A DNA stretch of 64,000 bases from JACDER01 sp963717765 (GTDB taxonomy: Bacteria > Actinomycetota > Thermoleophilia > Gaiellales > Gaiellaceae): the NCBI GenBank assembly GCA_963717765.1, contig CAVQWX010000003.1, positions 310,001 through 374,000 of the forward strand, written 5' to 3'. Every line of letters starts with the position of its first letter. Within the stretch, counting starts at the first letter, position 1. Position numbers and translations under genes: made by a program. The notes under the pieces are model-generated. The model did not search any database, was not told the origin of the DNA, and worked only from the letters and a program-made list of their open reading frames with translations. This document shows positions 8,601-15,331 of the stretch, piece after piece.

Positions 8601-9421
8601 GCCTGCACCACCCCGCCCACAGCAGACACCGACACACTGTCCGCGCCCGCTGTCCCGTTCACGGTCACCGTGTCGACGGCGCCGTCGGTGCCGCCGAGGT
8701 CGGCGTCGACCCGGTTGACGCCGGTTCCGGCCAGTGAGTTGACCGTGAGGGTGTCCGTGCCCCCGCCAACGTGCACGCTCACGTGCTCGACCGCGGCGGC
8801 GTCCATGACAACGCTGCCGACGTCGCGGGTGAGGCGCAGGCGGTTGCCGTTGGCGGACAGATCGATGTTCTCGCTGGCGCTCGATCCGTGGAAGTCGAGC
8901 GTGTCCGTTCCGGCCTCGCCTTCGACGGTGTCGCTCTCGTCCCCGGCGTTCCACACGAATGTGTCGTCGCCCTTCCCGAGCAGGGCGACGTCGTTCCCGC
9001 GGCCGCCGGTGACCCGGTCGTTCCCGTCCGCGCCGATGAGCGTCTCGGGCCCACGCCCGCCGGTCAGCGTGTCGTTTCCATCCTGGCCGTTGAGCGTCGT
9101 CGCTTCCTGGTCGGTGAACGCCCCTTTGGACTCGTCGATCAGCACGCTGTCGTTCCCGGCGCCTGCATTCACGACGATCGTGTTGAAGAGCAGACGGTTC
9201 GCGGTGAAGTCGGCGCTCCCGTTGTTGCCGACGTCGAGAATCAGGGTATGGGGGTCGCCGGGCGCCAGGCGGAGCGCGAGCGTGTCGCTCGCCGCGTCGC
9301 CGGTCACGGTGAGCGTGTTGCTTCCGATGTGGACGGAGAACGCGGCATTGGCCCTCTCCGTGGCCACTCCGAAGGCAACGGCGACCGCCGCCGCGACCAC
9401 GACCCAGCGTCTGATCCTCAT
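5636..9421 (-). CDS. Very large secreted RTX-like (haemolysin-type Ca-binding) repeat protein
   Basis: A 1261-residue protein. The signal peptide is clear: MRIRRWVV, a hydrophobic run, and ANA before AFSVHIG. The rest is built from four modules of about 290 residues (roughly 870 bp), each with Ca-binding nonapeptides such as GGDGNDILIGGDDSDTVTGG, then a beta-rich spacer ending in LTVNSLAG. The two C-terminal modules share an exact block. The C-terminus has another nonapeptide set (GGDGDDTLFGDDGPDTI) and ends with two Cys. No catalytic domain or sortase/anchor motif is seen, so a surface or extracellular structural role is inferred. No type I secretion genes are adjacent; Sec export is suggested by the signal peptide. 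Confidence 0.9.
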   Translation of the reverse strand: MRIRRWVVVAAAVAVAFGVATERANAAFSVHIGSNTLTVTGDAASDTLALRLAPGDPHTLILDVGNNGSADFTANRLLFNTIVVNAGAGNDSVLIDESKGAFTDQEATTLNGQDGNDTLTGGRGPETLIGADGNDRVTGGRGNDVALLGKGDDTFVWNAGDESDTVEGEAGTDTLDFHGSSASENIDLSANGNRLRLTRDVGSVVMDAAAVEHVSVHVGGGTDTLTVNSLAGTGVNRVDADLGGTDGAVDTVTVNGTAGADSVSVSAVGGVVQANTGAASVFVSNTEPAHDTLQVNTLAGSDSVSLFPGVSQRLRLNVDGGADADTILPTGTNGPDSVQLVLSAIPSTVDVSLDGGSTFAHVLASDVSDRIDVQTLGGADTILAGNGLAGLTPLVLDGGPGPDTITGGDGNDILIGGDDSDTVTGGRGIDTAFLGNGDDTFVWNPGDSSDTIEGQAGTDTLDFHGANIAEKFNLSANGGRLLMTRDVANIVMDANDVEHVTVHALGGADTLTVNSLAGTSVNRIDTDLAFGGGGDGAADTIVVNATNGADSVTVSAAGGVVQANMGPASVFVSGAEPANDALQVNTLAGSDSVSFFRGVSALLSLNVDGGADADTVFPTGTAGPDSVQLVLSAIPSTVDVSMDGGSSFAHVLASDVSDRIDVQTLGGADTIVAGNGLSTLTPLVLDGGPGPDTITGGDGNDILIGGDDSDTVTGGRGIDTAFLGNGDDTFVWNPGDSSDTVEGQAGTDTLDFHGSNANEKIDLSANGGRLRLNRDVAAIVMDANAVEHVTVHLLGGTDQLTVNSLAGTDVTRVDADLGAFGGGGDGASDTVIVNGTAGADSVPVTAGGGVVNAVSGPTSVFVSNAEPANDALQVNTLAGSDSVSFFRGVSALLSLNVDGGADADTVFPTGTAGPDSVQLVLSAIPSTVDVSMDGGSSFAHVLASDVSDRIDVQTLGGADTIVAGNGLSTLTPLVLDGGPGPDTITGGDGNDILIGGDDSDTVTGGRGIDTAFLGNGDDTFVWNPGDSSDTVEGQAGTDTLDFHGSNANEKIDLSANGGRLRLNRDVAAIVMDANAVEHVTVHLLGGTDQLTVNSLAGTDVTRVDADLGAFGGGGDGASDTVTVNGTPVADTVGITPLGSDVRVSGLAPVFVSNAEAANDRVIVNTLAGNDSVTASSGLAALIKVVVDGGLDADTIQGGDGDDTLFGDDGPDTIRGMAGNDSLFGDAGKDFLNGGPGADTFSCGGAGDTLVTDAFDTIGPDC
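6061..6828 (-). repeat. Exact internal repeat, copy 1 (768 bp)
   Basis: Bases 6061-6828 are identical to 6931-7698 at every line compared, an offset of 870 bp, which is one module length. Identity ends abruptly: at the left the bases before 6061 and 6931 differ, and after 6828/7698 the copies read GCG-TTC and GCC-CCG. The block encodes 256 identical residues of the RTX-like protein. Confidence 0.93.
6931..7698 (-). repeat. Exact internal repeat, copy 2 (768 bp)
   Basis: Second copy of the block at 6061-6828, in frame and in tandem with a diverged ~100-bp spacer between them. The third module (about 7800-8650) is similar but clearly diverged, so the identical pair reflects a recent duplication or gene conversion rather than general module similarity. 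Confidence 0.93.
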
Positions 9422-9501
9422 TCCCGTCCCAACTTCCGAACCCCTCTCCCGTGTCTGAAGAGAGGTCTTATCACACCGTCGGCCGGGATAGGCTCTCGCC
9501 G

Positions 9502-10035
9502 ATGGTGCGGATCGTGGTGCCGTTCCGAGGCCCCGGGGCCAAGACGCGGCTCGGGCTCGGGCCAGAGTTCGCGCAGGCGATGCTCGCCGACGTGGTGGCT
9601 GCAGCAGGCGCCGTCGGGGAGGTGCGGGTCGCGACGGGAATGGGCGGGCAGGGCGCGGCGGTCGCCTTCGAGCTCGAGCGGCTTCCTCGCGCCCCCGTCC
9701 TGATCGTCAATGCCGACCTGCCCTGCGTCACTCCGCGCGACCTGCTGGCACTGCTCGGGTCGGCTCAGCCCGGCGGCATCGCGCTGGTGGAGGCCGCCGA
9801 TGGGACGACAAACGCGCTCGCGCTCTCCGAACCGGGCCAGTTCGCGGATCTGTACGGACCTGATAGTGCCGCCCGTTTTCGCCGGCGCGCGCACGAGATG
9901 GGCGCCGGCTGCGTCATGGCGGCGATTCCGGATCTCGTCGACGACATCGACACGGTGGAGGATCTCGGCCGGGTCGAGTCGCGCCTCGGCCGGCACACGG
10001 CAACCGCGCTGGCGTCGCTTCGGGACGTCGCGTGA
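9502..10035 (+). CDS. cofC: Phospholactate/PEP guanylyltransferase CofC (FbiD)
   Basis: A 177-residue nucleotidyltransferase that activates 2-phospho-L-lactate or phosphoenolpyruvate with GTP, the first committed step of the F420 side chain. The MobA-like nucleotide-binding N-terminus VPFRGPGAKTRLG and the metal-site segment LIVNADLPCVTP are visible. ATG 9502 is preferred over an in-frame GTG at 9451 because the protein then begins at the conserved first strand (MVRIVVPFRG). It is a little shorter than many CofC proteins. Its stop overlaps the cofD start (GTGA), and it heads a four-gene F420 operon divergent from the RTX-like gene. Confidence 0.9.
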   Translation: MVRIVVPFRGPGAKTRLGLGPEFAQAMLADVVAAAGAVGEVRVATGMGGQGAAVAFELERLPRAPVLIVNADLPCVTPRDLLALLGSAQPGGIALVEAADGTTNALALSEPGQFADLYGPDSAARFRRRAHEMGAGCVMAAIPDLVDDIDTVEDLGRVESRLGRHTATALASLRDVA

Positions 10036-10949
10036 AGCTCGCTCTGCTCGCCGGCGGCTTCGGCGGCGCCCGCTTCGCTCAGGCGCTGGCGGAAACGGCC
10101 GGCCCGGAGAGCCTGACCGTGATCGGGAACGTCGGCGACGACGTGGAGATCCTCGGCCTGCACGTGTCGCCCGACCTGGACTCGGTGCTCTACACACTCG
10201 CCGGTGTCTTCGACCTCGAACGGGGCTGGGGACGGTCGGCGGAGACATGGAACGTCCTCGAGACCGTAGCGTCGCTCGGCGGCCCGAACTGGTTTAGGAT
10301 CGGTGACCGCGATACGGGTTTGCACCTGGTTCGTTCGGAGGCTTTGCGGCGCGGTGAGCCGTTGTCGGCGATCACACAACGGCTCACCGCGGCCTTCGAC
10401 GTCCGCGCGGCGCTTTTGCCCGCCACCGACGACCGCCTGCGCACTTGGCTGGCGACACCGGCCGGCGAGCTTCCCTTCCAGGAATGGTTCGTCGCACGTG
10501 GCCACCGGGACGAGGTGCATGGCGTCCGCTTCGAGGGCGCCGAGGCGGCCGGCCCCGCGCCCGGCGTGCTCGAAGCCCTGGCCGGGGCCGACATGATCCT
10601 CCTTGCGCCCAGCAACCCCTACGTCAGCATCGCGCCGATCCTCGCGGTCGCCGAAATCCGGGCCGCGCTCGAGCAGCGCCGCGTCCCCGCCGTCGCCGTC
10701 AGCCCCCTGATCGGAGGAAAGACGGTCAAGGGGCCCGCCGACCGGATGCTCGCTCGGCTGGCGGGCGGCACGTCGCCTGCGCACGTCGCTTCCGTCTACG
10801 AGGGCCTCATCGACACCCTGGTGGTCGACGAGGCGGATGCGGCCAGCGCCGAATCGCCGGTGCCTGTCGTGGTCACGCGGACGCTGATGGACGGCGCGGA
10901 CGCCCGCCGCCGCCTGGCCGAGGCGGCGCTCTCGGTGCCGGTCGCGTGA
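10032..10949 (+). CDS. cofD: 2-phospho-L-lactate transferase CofD (FbiA)
   Basis: A 305-residue enzyme that transfers the phospholactyl (or phosphoenolpyruvyl) group from the CofC product to Fo, giving F420-0 or dehydro-F420-0. Family features: N-terminal LLAGGFGGARFAQ dinucleotide loop, GNVGDD, ISPDLDS-like HVSPDLDSVLYTLAG, and LAPSNPYVSI...P. The GTG start sits in a four-base overlap with cofC. Cytoplasmic; acts with the adjacent CofC and CofE. Length matches the family. Confidence 0.95.
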   Translation: MKLALLAGGFGGARFAQALAETAGPESLTVIGNVGDDVEILGLHVSPDLDSVLYTLAGVFDLERGWGRSAETWNVLETVASLGGPNWFRIGDRDTGLHLVRSEALRRGEPLSAITQRLTAAFDVRAALLPATDDRLRTWLATPAGELPFQEWFVARGHRDEVHGVRFEGAEAAGPAPGVLEALAGADMILLAPSNPYVSIAPILAVAEIRAALEQRRVPAVAVSPLIGGKTVKGPADRMLARLAGGTSPAHVASVYEGLIDTLVVDEADAASAESPVPVVVTRTLMDGADARRRLAEAALSVPVA

Positions 10950-11566
10950 GGGTCGCGATCATCGGCGGGACCGGCGACTTCGGACGGGGGCTGGCGAAGC
11001 GGCTGAGGGCAGCGGGGGACGAGGTCGTGATCGGATCCCGCGACGGCGAGCGCGCCAAGGCGGCCGCGCGGGAGCTCGGCGTCTCGGGAGGACCGAACCA
11101 GGAAGTCGTACGCGGGGTCGACCTCACCGTCCTCGCAGTAGCCGCCGGCGCGGCCGTGCAGACGGCGAAGTCGCTCGCGCGCGCGATCGCCTCCACGCCG
11201 TTGCTCTCGGTCGCAAGCGAGCTGCGCTTCGGCGACGGAACGGTCCGGCCGGGAAGCGAAGGCCCCTCCGTCGCCGAGCAGGTGGCCGCAACCGTCCCCG
11301 GCCCGGTCGCGGCCGGGCTCCACTCACTCGCCGCCAGAACGCTCTCCGGCAACCGCGCTCCCGACGAGGACGCCCTCGTCTGCGGCGACGACGAGCGCGC
11401 CAAGGAGCTTTCGCTCGAGCTCGCGTCGCGCCTCGTGGCGGGCCGCGCGCTGGACGCCGGGTCGCTCGCGAATGCCCGGGCGCTCGAGGGGCTCACCGCC
11501 GTGATCGTCAGCTTGAACCGCCGCTACAAGGGGCACGCCGGTATCCGCATCACCTGGCTCTCGTGA
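10946..11566 (+). CDS. npdG: F420-dependent NADP oxidoreductase (NpdG/Fno type)
   Basis: A 206-residue Rossmann protein. The N-terminus VRVAIIGGTGDFGRGLAKRL is the NADP-binding GxGxxG loop, followed by VVIGSRD, where the R contacts the 2'-phosphate. It lacks other domains, as in Fno, which shuttles hydride between F420 and NADP(H). Location between cofD and cofE supports F420 use. GTG start in a four-base overlap with cofD; stop overlaps the cofE start likewise. An NADPH oxidoreductase of other specificity is possible but less likely in this operon. Confidence 0.88.
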   Translation: MRVAIIGGTGDFGRGLAKRLRAAGDEVVIGSRDGERAKAAARELGVSGGPNQEVVRGVDLTVLAVAAGAAVQTAKSLARAIASTPLLSVASELRFGDGTVRPGSEGPSVAEQVAATVPGPVAAGLHSLAARTLSGNRAPDEDALVCGDDERAKELSLELASRLVAGRALDAGSLANARALEGLTAVIVSLNRRYKGHAGIRITWLS

Positions 11567-12291
11567 GCGAGTACCGGGTCATCGGCGTCGAGGGGCTCCC
11601 GGAGATCGCCGAGGGGGACGACCTCGCGCCGCTGATCGCCGGTGCGGTGGAGCTCGAGGACGGCGACGTCGTCGTCGTCGCCCAGAAGGCCGTGTCGAAG
11701 GCGGAGGGGCGCGTTCGCGCGCTCGACGGGATCGAGCCGTCGCGCTATGCCCGCGAGATCTCCGGGGAACGCGATCCGCGCCAGACCGAGGTCATCCTCG
11801 GCGAGACCGCGCGCATCGTCCGGCTGCGGCCGCCCCTGCTCATCGCCGAGACGAGCCACGGCTTCGTCTGCGCCTCCGCCGGCGTCGACGCCTCCAACGC
11901 ACCCGAGGCGGGCACCGTGGTGCTGCTCCCCGAGGACCCTGACGGGTCCGCCGAACGGATCCGCACCCGTCTCCGGGAGCTGACGGGGCGGTCGGTTGCC
12001 GTCCTCGTCACCGACTCCTTCGGACGGGCCTGGCGCGAAGGGACGACCGACGTGGCGATCGGCGCCGCCGGGCTGCAGGTGCTCCGCAACCTGCACGGGG
12101 AGCGCGATCCGGCGGGCTACGAGCTGCACGCGACGACGATCGCCGTCGCCGACGAGATCGCCGGCGCGGCCGAGCTCGTGATGGGGAAGCTCTCGCGCGT
12201 GCCCGTCGCCGTGGTTCGGGGTCTCGATCTGGCAGGCTCGGGGAAGGGAAGAGATCTGGTGATGCCGTCCGATCGAGACCTGTTCCGGTGA
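11563..12291 (+). CDS. cofE: Coenzyme F420-0:L-glutamate ligase CofE (FbiB N-domain)
   Basis: A 242-residue ligase that adds the gamma-linked glutamates to F420-0 using GTP. Visible features: VVVVAQKAVSKAEGRV, the ETSHGFVCASAGVDASN block, and VTDSFGRAWREGTTDVAIG, the GTP/metal-binding core. Mycobacterial FbiB has a C-terminal nitroreductase-like domain; this protein ends after the CofE part. GTG start overlaps npdG by four bases. FO synthase (cofG/H) is not in the window. Confidence 0.95.
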   Translation: MSEYRVIGVEGLPEIAEGDDLAPLIAGAVELEDGDVVVVAQKAVSKAEGRVRALDGIEPSRYAREISGERDPRQTEVILGETARIVRLRPPLLIAETSHGFVCASAGVDASNAPEAGTVVLLPEDPDGSAERIRTRLRELTGRSVAVLVTDSFGRAWREGTTDVAIGAAGLQVLRNLHGERDPAGYELHATTIAVADEIAGAAELVMGKLSRVPVAVVRGLDLAGSGKGRDLVMPSDRDLFR

Positions 12292-12770
12292 GCGACAACA
12301 AGGTCCGGCACGAAGACGATCTCAATCGCGAGCTGATCGAGCTCCTGAACGAGCTGCGGGTGGTGCTGCCGGGCGTCCAGGTGCTGTTCGCCTTCCTCCT
12401 GGTCGTCCCGTTCTCGAACGGCTGGGACAACGTGACGGAGGTCCAGCGGTACGTCTATTTCGTCGCTTTCCTGTGCGCCGCCGTGTCCTCGGCGTTCCTG
12501 ATCGCGCCCTCGACCTACCACCGCCTGCGCTGGCGTGAGGGAGACAAGGAGCACATGCTCGTGACCGCCAACCGGCTCGCGATTACGGGCGCTGTCTTCC
12601 TCGCCGCCGGGATAACCGCGACGGTCTTCCTGATCACCGACGTGCTGTTCGACAATGCCTGGGCGGCCGTGGTCGCCGCCGTGATCGGCGGGACGCTCGT
12701 CTGGCTCTGGTTCGGGCTCGCCCTGATCAGAGACGCTCGAGTACGAGATCGAGCTCGTCGCTCATCTTGA
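12288..12770 (+). CDS. DUF6328 family membrane protein
   Basis: A 160-residue protein with about four hydrophobic segments (VLFAFLLVVPFS; VYFVAFLCAAVSSAFLI; LAITGAVFLAAGITATVFLI; AWAAVVAAVIGGTLVWLWFG) and a polar N-terminus RHEDDLNRELIELLNELRVVLPG typical of the DUF6328 group. Function is unknown. It is coupled to cofE by a GTGA overlap, so it may simply ride on the F420 operon. Its last 44 bp overlap the convergent GNAT gene. No catalytic motif is visible. Confidence 0.75.
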   Translation: MSDNKVRHEDDLNRELIELLNELRVVLPGVQVLFAFLLVVPFSNGWDNVTEVQRYVYFVAFLCAAVSSAFLIAPSTYHRLRWREGDKEHMLVTANRLAITGAVFLAAGITATVFLITDVLFDNAWAAVVAAVIGGTLVWLWFGLALIRDARVRDRARRSS

Positions 12771-13209
12771 TCCCGTACGAGCCGACCACGGGTAACTCCG
12801 GCTTGAGCGTCTCGCGCGCATGGTCGACCGCACCTGGCCGGATCGCGCTGATCCGGAAACCGCGCCGCTGGTAGAAGCGGAGGGCGTCGAGGTTGTCGTT
12901 GGTCGTCGTCAGCCAGACGAGCTTGTAGCCCTCGTCCCGCGCGGCCGCGATCGCCGCCTCCATCAGGCTCGAGCCGATGCCGGCGCGCTTGGGTTGCGCC
13001 TCGATCGAGACGATCTCGCAGCGGTCGCCGTCCCCTCGGTACGAGACGTGGCCGACGATCTCGCCGTCCCGAACGGCGACGAAGCCGCGATGCCGCGCGG
13101 GATACATGACCTCGTCGTGGGCGACGACGGACTCCGCGTGCCAGGCCTCGATCACGTGCGCGAGGAGATCGGCCGGGTCGACCTCGCCGGCCGGGCGGAT
13201 CTCGATCAG
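12727..13209 (-). CDS. GNAT-family N-acetyltransferase
   Basis: About 160 residues with a GNAT acetyl-CoA fold: the central strand VSIEAQPKRAGIGSSLMEAAIA contains the Q/R-x-x-G-x-G/A loop, followed by LVWLTTTNDNLDALRFYQRRGF. Substrate unknown. No ATG/GTG/TTG precedes IEIRPAGEV; the likely start is CTG at 13209, overlapping the TGA of the threonine-dehydratase gene (CTGA), so translation is probably coupled. It is the last gene of the aldo/keto reductase-cyclodeaminase-dehydratase run and overlaps the 3' end of the opposite DUF6328 gene. Confidence 0.82.
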   Translation of the reverse strand: MIEIRPAGEVDPADLLAHVIEAWHAESVVAHDEVMYPARHRGFVAVRDGEIVGHVSYRGDGDRCEIVSIEAQPKRAGIGSSLMEAAIAAARDEGYKLVWLTTTNDNLDALRFYQRRGFRISAIRPGAVDHARETLKPELPVVGSYGIKMSDELDLVLERL

Positions 13210-14153
13210 GGCGTCGCCCCGGACAGAATCGTCGCGAGCGTCGAGAAGTCGATGTTCCCGCCCGAGACGACGCACACGATCCTTCCCGTGCCCGCGCGGC
13301 CGGCGAGCGCAGCGGCCACTCCAAGCGCGCCTGCTCCCTCCGCGATCACGCGCGCCCGCTCCGCGAGCAGGCGGATCGCGCCGGCCGTCTCGTCGAGCGA
13401 GGCGGTGAGCGAGCCGTCGACGACCTCGCTGACTCGCGGCCACATCTCGGGAAGCACCATCCGCGCGCCGGCGCCGTCGACGAATGATGGCCTGTACTCG
13501 ATCTCCTGCGGCTCGCCCGCGGCAAGCGACGCGGCCAGCGGAGCGCCCGTCTCCGGCTCGACCGGGTAGACCTTCGCGTTCGGTGCGAACGCACGCAGCG
13601 CGCTCGCGATCCCCGTCGTGAGCCCACCTCCGCCGAACGGGATGAGGACGACGTCGGGGCTCGGCAGGTCCTCGACGATCTCCATCCCGATCGTCCCGTT
13701 GCCCGCCATGACCCGCTCGTCGGCCACCGGGTGGATGAAGACGCCTTCGACGCCGTCCATCCCGTAGTTGGTGAGTGCGTCCCACCACTCGTCCAGCGAG
13801 ACCTTCACGATGCTCCCGCCTAGCCGCTCGATCGCGTCCAGCTTCGTCTGCGGCGCGTGGTCGGGGACGATCACCGTGCACGGGACACCTGCCTCGCGCG
13901 CCGCCCATGCCACCCCCTGAGCCATGTTCCCGGCGCTGGCCGTGAGGACCCCGGCGCGGAGGTCGTCCGGCGACGTCTGCCGGATCGCGTTCGTCGCCCC
14001 GCGGATCTTGAACGAACCGATCGGCTGCAGGTTCTCGAGCTTGAGGTAGATCTCCGCGTCGGCCTCGGGCGCGTTCAGCCGGAGGAGCGGAGTGCGGACG
14101 GCAGCGCCCTCGATCGCGGCCTGGGCTTTGCGGATCTCGGCGGCCGGGATCAC
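13206..14153 (-). CDS. PLP-dependent threonine/serine dehydratase family protein
   Basis: A 315-residue fold-type II PLP enzyme. The lysine Schiff-base motif is GSFKIRGATNAI (about residues 46-57), the phosphate-binding glycine loop is GGGGLTTG (about 175-182), and a SGGNID motif lies near the C-terminus. No ACT regulatory domain is present, so it resembles catabolic threonine dehydratase or serine racemase rather than IlvA. The GTG start shares GTGA with the stop of the cyclodeaminase gene. With its neighbour it may degrade hydroxy- or keto-amino acids; the exact substrate is open. Confidence 0.88.
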   Translation of the reverse strand: MIPAAEIRKAQAAIEGAAVRTPLLRLNAPEADAEIYLKLENLQPIGSFKIRGATNAIRQTSPDDLRAGVLTASAGNMAQGVAWAAREAGVPCTVIVPDHAPQTKLDAIERLGGSIVKVSLDEWWDALTNYGMDGVEGVFIHPVADERVMAGNGTIGMEIVEDLPSPDVVLIPFGGGGLTTGIASALRAFAPNAKVYPVEPETGAPLAASLAAGEPQEIEYRPSFVDGAGARMVLPEMWPRVSEVVDGSLTASLDETAGAIRLLAERARVIAEGAGALGVAAALAGRAGTGRIVCVVSGGNIDFSTLATILSGATP

Positions 14154-15112
14154 AGGGAGACTTCGGTGCCCGCGCCCGTCTCGCGCGCGCGGCGCACCAC
14201 GTACTCGGCCGCGGCGAGATCCTCGACCGCGAGACCGAGCGAGCGGAAGATCGTCAGCTCCGCGTCGCTCTCCCGGCCCGGCTTCGACCCGATCAGCACC
14301 TCTCCGATCTCGGCGCGGATGTGGCCGGGGCCGATCGCGCCTTCCTCCAGCGCCTGCCGGTAGTCGCCGGCCTCGTTCTCGGCCGACTCGCGCCGGTCGA
14401 CGAAGAGCGCGGCGGCCGCGAGCGTCTCGGGATCGAGCTCTGTCATCTGCGGCGGCCGCCCGCCGACTGCGTTGACGTGCGCGCCCTCTTTCAGCCAGCG
14501 GAGCTCGAGGACGGGCGACGTCGCGTTCGTGGCGGTCACGACGACGTCCGCGTCCTGCACCGCCTCCTCCGCCGAGGCGGCCGCCTCCACGCCGAACTCC
14601 TCAGCCAGCGCCTGAGCATGCCCGGCCGTCGGGCTGTACAGGACGGTCTGGCCGAAGTCGTGGATCGCACGCATCGAGTCGAGGTGCGAGCGCGCCTGCA
14701 CGCCCGCCCCGAGGATCGCGAGCTTGCGGGCGCCCGTCCGGGCGAGGAGACGTGTCGCGACCGCTGAGACGGCGGCCGTCCGGATCGCGGTGATCGCGGA
14801 CGCGTTCATCACCGTCTTCACGACGCCGGTCTCCCCGTCGAACAGCGTCACCGTCCCCTGGTGCGCGTCCAGTCCCCGCTTGGGGTTGTCGGGAAAGACG
14901 CACACCGTCTTCAGCGAGTACAGCGGGTCGTCGCCGGCCCGGTGCGCGGGCATGAGCCCGATGAGCGTGGACCCCCCGGCCGGGCTGAAGACGTAGCGGA
15001 GCGGCATGTCCACCTCGCCTGCGGCAAGCGCCGTCAAGGCGCGGGCCATGGCCTCGATGCAGCCGTCCATGTCGAGGAGCCGCTCGACCTCTTCCTGGTT
15101 GAGCACCAGCAT
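14150..15112 (-). CDS. Ornithine cyclodeaminase / mu-crystallin family protein
   Basis: A 320-residue NAD(P)-dependent enzyme. The Rossmann loop LAILGAGVQARSHLDSM lies near residues 131-148; the N-terminal part has LKTVCVFPDNPKRGLDAHQG and ITAIRTAAVSAVAT, family hallmarks. Members include ornithine cyclodeaminase, alanine dehydrogenase, ketimine reductase and Delta1-pyrroline-2-carboxylate reductase, and sequence alone does not separate these. ATG 15112 has no visible Shine-Dalgarno; directly upstream lies a structured 217-bp repeat. Coupled to the downstream dehydratase. Confidence 0.88.
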   Translation of the reverse strand: MLVLNQEEVERLLDMDGCIEAMARALTALAAGEVDMPLRYVFSPAGGSTLIGLMPAHRAGDDPLYSLKTVCVFPDNPKRGLDAHQGTVTLFDGETGVVKTVMNASAITAIRTAAVSAVATRLLARTGARKLAILGAGVQARSHLDSMRAIHDFGQTVLYSPTAGHAQALAEEFGVEAAASAEEAVQDADVVVTATNATSPVLELRWLKEGAHVNAVGGRPPQMTELDPETLAAAALFVDRRESAENEAGDYRQALEEGAIGPGHIRAEIGEVLIGSKPGRESDAELTIFRSLGLAVEDLAAAEYVVRRARETGAGTEVSL

Positions 15113-15114
15113 CA

Positions 15115-15331
15115 GATGGGTGATACCACGATCTCGCGCGTGCGGATGCGCGATCTGGCACGCCTGGGCCGCTCCGGCCCGGCTGCGAGCGGCGGAGCCG
15201 CCCTCCGCCGAGCCTGCGCTTCGCCGAGCCAGCCGCTCACCGATGCTGGCAGCATCGGCAAGCGTCCGCCTCGACGCCCCAGACGCACCAGCTCGCGCCC
15301 CGCAGTCGACGATCTCATGGCATCACCCATC
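15115..15331 (-). repeat. Structured intergenic repeat, copy 1 (217 bp)
   Basis: Ends are inverted repeats: GATGGGTGATaCCA (15115-15128) against TGGcATCACCCATC (15318-15331), 13 of 14 paired. Inside are a hairpin CCGATGCT-GGC-AGCATCGG (15240-15258), GCGGC-GGA-GCCGC (15189-15201) and GGGCC-GCTCC-GGCCC. It aligns without gaps to 19648-19864 (about 27 differences). The outer stem contains the TGA stop of the aldo/keto reductase gene, and the cyclodeaminase ATG begins three bases beyond the other end. Strand given is that of the surrounding operon. Confidence 0.85.

Noticed and set aside
6061..8650. A CRISPR-like or satellite array
   Set aside because: The repeats are long coding modules of one protein with Ca-binding motifs, not short direct repeats with spacers.
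4002..9458. An 1818-codon open frame on the plus strand and an 853-codon frame at 6176-8737
   Set aside because: They are antisense to the RTX-like gene and polX. The frames are open because of GC-rich codon bias and the repeat structure; translations are low-complexity and have no signal or domain.
15112..15330. A conserved 66-72-codon frame inside both structured repeats
   Set aside because: Both copies keep the frame, but only about four of some 27 changes are synonymous, and the peptide is Arg-rich low complexity. Paired changes in the stems explain the conservation better.
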